Shown: positions 59,526 to 64,000 of the stretch, in pieces | Layout of the letters: the number at the start of each line of letters is the position of its first letter | How positions within the stretch are numbered: the stretch's first letter is position 1 | Source of the DNA: Nocardioides alkalitolerans | Lineage (GTDB): Bacteria; Actinomycetota; Actinomycetes; Propionibacteriales; Nocardioidaceae | NCBI GenBank assembly: GCA_038184435.1 | Contig: CP116227.1 | Coordinates: forward strand, 3,191,501 to 3,255,500 | Direction of reading: 5' to 3' | Length of the DNA stretch: 64,000 nt | Position numbers and translations under genes: made by a program | The notes under the pieces: model-generated | What the model was told of the DNA's origin: nothing | The model's input: the letters and a program-made list of their open reading frames with translations, nothing else | The model's database searches: none

Positions 59526-60620
59526 TCAGCCCCGGAACGCCCCCGCCACGGCGAGCACGCGCTCACAGGCCTCGGCCTCGCCCACGCTGATGCGCACGCC
59601 GTCGCCGGGGAAGGGGCGCACGACGATGCCGGCCTCCTCGGCCGCCGCGGCGAACGCGAGGGTCGCCTCCGGGTCGCCCGGGAAGGGCAGCCAGACGAAG
59701 TTGCCCTGCGCGTCGGGCACGGGCCAGCCCTGCTCCCGCAGCCCGGCGAGGAGGTGCGCCCGCCGCGCGACGAGCTCGTCGACCCGCGCCACCATCGCCT
59801 CCTGCTCGGCCAGGGACGCCACCGCGGCGGCCTGGGCGACGGCGGAGACGCCGAACGGCAGCGAGACCACCCGCAGCGCCGCGGCCACCTCGGGGTGCGC
59901 GACCGCGTAGCCGACCCGCAGCCCGGCGAGCCCGTAGGCCTTCGAGAACGTGCGCGTCAGCACCACGTTGGCGTGGGCGCGCACCGTCGCGACGCCGTCG
60001 ACCGGGTCGTCGGAGCGGACGAACTCGACGTACGCCTCGTCGACCACCACGAGCACCCGCGTGGGCACGCGGGCGAGGAAGGCGTCGAGCTCCGCCTGCG
60101 TCACGGCCGGGCCGGTCGGGTTGTTGGGGGTGCAGACGACGACGACCCGGGTGCGCTCGTCGATCGCGGCCGCCATCGCGTCGAGGTCGTGGCGGCCGTC
60201 GGCCAGGAGGGGTACGGCGCGGCCGACGGCCCCCGAGGTCGCGAGCGCGATCGGGTAGGCCTCGAAGGAGCGCCAGGCGTGGACGACCTCGTCGCCGGGA
60301 TCGCAGTAGGCGCCGACGAGCTGGTAGAGCAGGCCCACCGAGCCCGTCGCCACCGCCAGGTGGTCGGTCGGGACGTCGAGGTGGGCGGCGAGCGCGGCGT
60401 ACAGGTCCGTGCTCCCCATGTCGGGGTAGCGGTTCAGGTGCGCGACCGCGGCGGTCGCCGCCTCGAGCACGCCGGGCAGCGGGGGGAACGGGTTCTCGTT
60501 GCTCGACAGCTTGTAGGACGTGAGGCCGGGGCGGGCGGTGGGCGGCTTGCCGGGAACGTAGGCCGGGATCGCCAGCACGTTGCTCCGCGGGGTGGGCAGG
60601 TCTGCCGGGGTGTCGGACAT
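59526..60620 (-). CDS. hisC: Histidinol-phosphate/aromatic aminotransferase
   Basis: 364 residues, PLP fold type I: KLSSNENPFPPLPGV start, the SFEAYPI, NNPTGPAV and DEAYVEF segments and RTFSKAYGLAGLRVGYA with the PLP Lys. Fits HisC and the close PAT-type aromatic aminotransferases; since no other his gene is near, this may be the second, aromatic type (hisC2/pat). ATG at 60620. Ten bases after the VanZ-like gene, same strand. Confidence 0.9.
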   Translation of the reverse strand: MSDTPADLPTPRSNVLAIPAYVPGKPPTARPGLTSYKLSSNENPFPPLPGVLEAATAAVAHLNRYPDMGSTDLYAALAAHLDVPTDHLAVATGSVGLLYQLVGAYCDPGDEVVHAWRSFEAYPIALATSGAVGRAVPLLADGRHDLDAMAAAIDERTRVVVVCTPNNPTGPAVTQAELDAFLARVPTRVLVVVDEAYVEFVRSDDPVDGVATVRAHANVVLTRTFSKAYGLAGLRVGYAVAHPEVAAALRVVSLPFGVSAVAQAAAVASLAEQEAMVARVDELVARRAHLLAGLREQGWPVPDAQGNFVWLPFPGDPEATLAFAAAAEEAGIVVRPFPGDGVRISVGEAEACERVLAVAGAFRG

Positions 60621-60630
60621 GGGGCGCACG

Positions 60631-61191
60631 TTAGGGCTCGCGGGACGCCGCCCGCCAGGGGCGCAGCACGAGCGCCGCCACGAGCCCGAGCCCGGCACCG
60701 ATGACGGCGCCCGTCGCGTTGTCGACGATGTCGGTGATGTCGCAGGCGCGGTCGAGCCGCGCCAGCTCGAGCTGGGTGAGCTCGATGGCGCCGGAGTAGG
60801 CCGCCAGGCCGAGCACCAGCAGCGGCACGAGCACCCAGCCGGCCCGCCACCGGCAGGCGGCGACGGTGCCGAGCAGGCCCGCGGGCACGAAGAGCGCCGT
60901 GTTGAGCAGCCGCTGGCCGCCGTCGAAGATCCAGAACCCGTCGGGCGCCGGGCCGCCGTAGTCCATCGAGCAGAACTCGGCGCGAGTCTCGGCCGCCACC
61001 CAGCCCGGCGCGCCGGTGGCCGGCACGAGGGTCACCAGGGCGATCACGACCACCCACCACGCGAACCCCGCGGCGGCGACGGCGAAGACGGGACCGGTGC
61101 GCGGCGCGAGCAGCAGCGCCACCCCCGCCAGCACGAGGCCGGAGAGGAGGGCGCCGAGCACCATCACCTCGGGTCCGCCGAACGTCACCAT
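60631..61191 (-). CDS. VanZ-family membrane protein
   Basis: 186 residues with five hydrophobic segments and the VanZ region (LNTALFVPAGLLGTVAA, SGAIELTQLELARLDRACDITDIVDNATGAVIGAGLG). VanZ-like proteins are linked to teicoplanin tolerance or envelope phosphatase-like folds; role in this organism unknown. ATG at 61191. Located between the aminotransferase and amidinohydrolase genes on the same strand, with no shared function evident. Confidence 0.88.
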   Translation of the reverse strand: MVTFGGPEVMVLGALLSGLVLAGVALLLAPRTGPVFAVAAAGFAWWVVVIALVTLVPATGAPGWVAAETRAEFCSMDYGGPAPDGFWIFDGGQRLLNTALFVPAGLLGTVAACRWRAGWVLVPLLVLGLAAYSGAIELTQLELARLDRACDITDIVDNATGAVIGAGLGLVAALVLRPWRAASREP

Positions 61192-61212
61192 GGCGCCCGA
61201 CGGTAGCGGGCC

Positions 61213-62166
61213 TCAGGGCAGGACGACCGCTCCGCCGGGCACCACGTCGAGGTCACGGCCGACGACCAGGTCGGTCGGGTTGGTCAGGCAGCGCACGGAG
61301 CCGCCGCCCTTGTGGAGCTCGGACAGGTCGAGCAGCACGACCCGGAAGCCCCACGCCTCCAGCTGGTCGCGAACGCGCGGCGGGCAGGCCGGCATGAGCA
61401 CGGTGCGGCCGACGACGACGGCGTTGGCGCAGAAGGTGAGCGCCTCCTCCTCCGTGAGCACGAGCGGCTCCGGCACGAGGTCGAGCAGCGCCGCCGCGGA
61501 GGCGTCGTCGAACGCGGCCGGGCACACCATCGCCCGCCGCTCGTCGAGGGGGCAGAAGGCGAGGTCGAGGTGGTACATCGCGGGGTGCACGATCCGCAGC
61601 CCCCGCACCCGTACGTCGAGGGCCGCGGCCACCGGCGCCAGCGCGGCCTCCTCGGTGCGGGGCCCGAAGCCGGCCACGAGGTCGCCCCGCCACGCGAAGA
61701 GGTCGCCCGCCTCGAGGTGGGGACCCGCGCCGTCGCGCCCGACACCGAGCACGACGCGGCCCCGGCTCTCGGCCCAGGAGGCGGCGCTCGCCGTCTCGGA
61801 CCGACGCTCGGCGTACCGCATGTGGGACGCGAGGAACGCCTCCCGGCCGTCGGCCAGCGTGAGCGCGATGCCGAGGTTCATCGCGTAGACCATGTCGGGG
61901 CTGTCGGGCCGCTGACGCAGCACGTCGACGCGCGCACCCGCGTCGCGGAGCGCGGCGAGCATCGCGTGCCACTGCTCGCGGGTGCGCTCGGGATCGGGCT
62001 GGTCGGCGGGGTCCATGAACGGGTTGATGACGTAGTCCACCCGGAAGTGGTCGGGGCTGACGACGGCGTAGGACCGGCCCCAGGCGAGCTCGCCCGCGCC
62101 CGTCCCCCGCACCTGCTCGACCGTCTCCGCGATCGCCTGCCGCGACGGCTCCTGCACCAGGGTCAT
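61213..62166 (-). CDS. Dimethylarginine dimethylaminohydrolase-like amidinohydrolase
   Basis: 317 residues of the pentein superfamily: INPFMDP near the start, MYHLDLAFCPL with the catalytic His and GGGSVRCLTNP with Cys293. Hydrolyses a guanidino compound such as methylated arginine to citrulline and an amine. GGAGGTGGGGTC precedes the ATG. Divergent from the GntR gene across a 13-bp palindrome, so probably controlled by it. Confidence 0.9.
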   Translation of the reverse strand: MTLVQEPSRQAIAETVEQVRGTGAGELAWGRSYAVVSPDHFRVDYVINPFMDPADQPDPERTREQWHAMLAALRDAGARVDVLRQRPDSPDMVYAMNLGIALTLADGREAFLASHMRYAERRSETASAASWAESRGRVVLGVGRDGAGPHLEAGDLFAWRGDLVAGFGPRTEEAALAPVAAALDVRVRGLRIVHPAMYHLDLAFCPLDERRAMVCPAAFDDASAAALLDLVPEPLVLTEEEALTFCANAVVVGRTVLMPACPPRVRDQLEAWGFRVVLLDLSELHKGGGSVRCLTNPTDLVVGRDLDVVPGGAVVLP

Positions 62167-62181
62167 GACCCCACCTCCTCG

Positions 62182-62194
62182 ATTGTCCGACAAT
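62182..62194. promoter_or_regulatory. GntR (FCD-type) operator
   Basis: ATTGTC-C-GACAAT, a perfect palindrome 15 bases upstream of the amidinohydrolase start in its divergent region with the GntR gene. It has the TTGTC-n-GACAA form common for FCD-type GntR regulators. Confidence 0.75.
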
Positions 62195-62246
62195 CCGACG
62201 AGGGGGAGTGTGGCACACCGCCGACGCGTTCCGCGAGAATGCGCGG

Positions 62247-62918
62247 GTGCCCGATCCCTACGCCGGCCTCCACGTCGAGGTCACCTCGACCACGCAGCGC
62301 GTCGCCGACGAGCTGCGGCGGGCCGTCTTCGACGGCGAGCTCGAGGCCGGCACCCCGCTGCGCGAGGTGGCGCTCGCCGCCTCCCTGGGCGTCGCCCGGT
62401 CGACCGTCCGGGAGGCGCTGACCCTGCTCGTGGCCGAGTCGATCGCGACGCGGGAGCCCAACCGCGGGGTGAGCGTCGCCGTACCCGACGCGGACGCCGT
62501 GCGCGACGTCTGCCGGGCGCGCACGGTGCTGGAGTCGGCGGGGGTACGTCGCTGGGGCGACGCCAGCGACGCCGAGCGCCAGGAGGTGCGGGACCGGCTC
62601 GCGGCCTACACGGGGGCGGTGGCGCGGGGGGCGGGCTACGCCGAGCTCAACGAGACCCACCTCGAGTTCCACGTCGCCCTCGTGGGGCTCGCCGGGTCGC
62701 CGCGGCTCGTGCACACCGCCCGGGCCCTCGTGGCCGAGCTCAAGGTCGTCCTCGCCCAGATCGACCGCGCCGAGCGCAACGCCCACGACCAGGCCGACAG
62801 CCACGAGGCGATCGTCGCGCTGCTCGAGGCGGGGCGGGTCGAGGACGGCCTCGTCGCCATCGACGAGCACCTCCGCGACGCCGAGCGGGACATCCTCCAC
62901 GCCCTCGGAGCCACCTGA
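62247..62918 (+). CDS. GntR-family (FCD) transcriptional regulator
   Basis: 223 residues from a GTG at 62247 (VPDPYAGLHVEV); a GTG at 62208 is also open and neither has a clear ribosome site, so leaderless-like initiation is possible. Winged-helix start (RVADELRRAVFDGELEAGTPLREVALAASLGVARSTVREALTLLVAESIATREPNRGVSV) and an FCD ligand domain with ETHLEFHVALVGLAGSPRL and DSHEAIVALL metal-site motifs. Likely represses the divergent amidinohydrolase gene. Confidence 0.9.
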   Translation: MPDPYAGLHVEVTSTTQRVADELRRAVFDGELEAGTPLREVALAASLGVARSTVREALTLLVAESIATREPNRGVSVAVPDADAVRDVCRARTVLESAGVRRWGDASDAERQEVRDRLAAYTGAVARGAGYAELNETHLEFHVALVGLAGSPRLVHTARALVAELKVVLAQIDRAERNAHDQADSHEAIVALLEAGRVEDGLVAIDEHLRDAERDILHALGAT

Positions 62919-62972
62919 GGATCACCTGAAGCGAGGTGCAGGGACTGGCCCGGTCTGCCTACGATCGGCCCC

Positions 62973-63368
62973 GTGAAGTTCGTCGCCTGGGTCCTCGTCA
63001 ACGCGCTCGGCATCGCCGTGGCCGCGTGGCTCTTCGACGGCATCTCCTTCGACGGCGCCACCAGCGGCCAGGCGGAGATCGAGGACAAGATCCTCCCGCT
63101 GCTGGGCGTGGCGCTCATCTTCTCCCTGGTCACCGCGTGGGTCGCGCCGATCGTCAAGCTGCTGTCGCTGCCCCTCGTGATCCTGACGCTCGGCCTCTTC
63201 CTGTTCGTCGTCAACGCCGCGATGTTCCTGCTCACCGGGTGGCTCGCCGACCAGTTCGACATCCCGTTCCACGTCGAGGGCTTCTGGACGGCGCTCGGCG
63301 CCTCCATCGTCATCACGATCGTCACCTGGCTCGTCGAGGCCGTCACCGACACCGAGGTGCGCGGGTGA
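62973..63368 (+). CDS. Phage-holin-like (YvlD family) membrane protein
   Basis: 131 residues with four hydrophobic helices (VAWVLVNALGIAVAAWLF, LPLLGVALIFSLVTAWV, LSLPLVILTLGLFLFVVNAAMFLLTGWLA, ALGASIVITIVTWLV). This is the non-phage YvlD-type family, common in actinobacterial chromosomes. GTG at 62973. Overlaps the phosphatase gene by GTGA. Confidence 0.9.
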   Translation: MKFVAWVLVNALGIAVAAWLFDGISFDGATSGQAEIEDKILPLLGVALIFSLVTAWVAPIVKLLSLPLVILTLGLFLFVVNAAMFLLTGWLADQFDIPFHVEGFWTALGASIVITIVTWLVEAVTDTEVRG

Positions 63369-63886
63369 CGGTCCCGCTCCCCGCCCCGCGCGACCCCGCG
63401 ACGTACCGCGTCGCCGTCGTCTGCCTGGGCAACATCTGCCGATCGCCGATCGCCGACGTGGTGATCGAGGACCGGCTCGCCGCGGCGGGCCTGTCGGGCG
63501 CCGTCGCGGTGGAGTCCTTCGGCACCGGGCCCTGGCACGTGGGCGAGCCGATGGACGAGCGGTCGGCGCGGGTGCTGCGGGAGGCGGGGTACGACGCGAC
63601 CCGTCACCGCGGGCAGCAGGTCACCGCCCAGCACGCGGGCCGGTTCGACCTGGTCCTCGGCATGGACAGCTCGAACGTGGCCGACCTCGTCGCGCTGCTG
63701 CCGGACGACGTAGAGCGCATCCACCGCTTCCGCGACCTCGACCCCGAGGGGCCGGGCGACGTGCCGGACCCCTACGCGGGCGGACCCGAGGGCTTCACCA
63801 GCACGCTCGCCGTCGTCGAGCGCACCGCCGACGCCCTCGTCGGTCGGCTCGCCGACACGTTGCCCGTGCGGGAGCCGACCGCATGA
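63365..63886 (+). CDS. Low-molecular-weight protein-tyrosine phosphatase
   Basis: 173 residues: VVCLGNICRSPIAD gives the CX5R loop (Cys20, Arg26), with VADLVALLPDD and VPDPYAGG near the end for the DPY general acid. Dephosphorylates tyrosine, possibly arginine, residues. GTG overlaps the upstream stop, and the next gene's ATG overlaps this stop, so the three genes form one unit. Confidence 0.94.
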   Translation: MTVPLPAPRDPATYRVAVVCLGNICRSPIADVVIEDRLAAAGLSGAVAVESFGTGPWHVGEPMDERSARVLREAGYDATRHRGQQVTAQHAGRFDLVLGMDSSNVADLVALLPDDVERIHRFRDLDPEGPGDVPDPYAGGPEGFTSTLAVVERTADALVGRLADTLPVREPTA

Positions 63887-64000
63887 CCCGACAGCCGCTC
63901 CTGGCGCGCCGGGCCGAGGCGCTGCTGGGCACGGCTGTCTCCGCCACCTCCCCCGTCGCCGGCGGCGACACCTCGACGTCGACGCGTCTCCGCCTCGCCG
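63883..64000 (+). CDS. Fructosamine kinase-family protein, 5' end only
   Basis: The 39 visible residues read MTRQPLLARRAEALLGTAVSATSPVAGG then DTSTSTRLRLA, matching the N terminus of actinobacterial fructosamine/ketosamine-3-kinase-like proteins (pVAGGDi-T-LRL). The gene runs off the window. ATGA overlap with the phosphatase gene. Such enzymes phosphorylate sugar amines to reverse protein glycation. Confidence 0.75.
   Translation, partial: MTRQPLLARRAEALLGTAVSATSPVAGGDTSTSTRLRLA

Noticed and set aside
59206..59910. Open frames over the composite repeats near hisC
   Set aside because: They read the inverted repeats and antisense hisC; Arg/Pro/Gly-rich with no homologous look.
62973..63368. 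Prophage remnant because of a holin-like gene
   Set aside because: It is the common chromosomal YvlD-type family, in an operon with a phosphatase and a kinase; no other phage gene is present.

Overview
The window is very GC-rich, with dense co-directional operons, many GTG starts and GTGA/ATGA stop-start overlaps. It carries an actinobacterial ESX (type VII) secretion locus, an F420-type luciferase-like oxidoreductase and a probable mycothiol-era hydroquinone reductase. Together these point to a chromosomal segment of a high-GC actinobacterium. A Nocardioides-like member of the Nocardioidaceae is my best guess, from overall protein character only.

1-7050: a housekeeping minus-strand block (dnaX, ybaB, recR, a DUF5063 gene, lysC, asd), preceded by the SRP 4.5S RNA and a plus-strand tRNA-Ser(GGA). 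7066-9531: a small scarred region with two headless gene remnants joined head to head, an SDR gene behind two tandem 21-bp repeats, and an M23-like secreted protein.

9619-21627: an ESX locus. On the minus strand lie a second eccD-like gene, two WXG100 genes, eccD, eccB, mycP and a translationally coupled unknown gene. The three-ATPase eccC diverges from them, with a 22-bp perfect palindrome between. 23568-29549, after a K+/H+ antiporter gene: two substrate cassettes flanking galE. Each has a WXG-like gene and an alpha/beta-hydrolase-like gene; the second cassette also has an EspG-like gene, and its hydrolase has lost the catalytic Ser and probably His.

29638-43518: MoxR/VWA pair, stress membrane protein, CDF metal exporter with a CsoR-type site, hydroquinone reductase, zinc-peptidase-like gene, two DUF2510 proteins, a fused ATP-grasp/alpha-E protein with a transglutaminase, and two lipoproteins.

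43949-59168: a catabolic-looking region of four transcription units: a dikinase-like gene; a six-gene operon (P450, aldehyde dehydrogenase, SDR, second dikinase-like gene, TetR, ferredoxin reductase); an acyl-CoA ligase operon; and an LLM/SnoaL/phosphotransferase operon. Each unit is preceded by a copy of the same inverted repeat TGYGAC-N6-GTCRCA (outer base T or A), so I infer one TetR regulon. surE lies inside this region. The two dikinase-like proteins together resemble a split rifampin-phosphotransferase or phenylphosphate-synthase type enzyme.

59526-64000: hisC-like aminotransferase, VanZ, an amidinohydrolase with a divergent GntR regulator and a palindromic operator, a holin-like membrane protein, a low-molecular-weight phosphatase and the start of a fructosamine kinase gene. 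Four copies of a dispersed hairpin repeat containing GACGTCATGC (21.76, 43.58, 59.28 and 59.46 kb), two of the sites with a second inverted repeat (GGAAAACGCGGA type), occupy intergenic regions and match no element I know.
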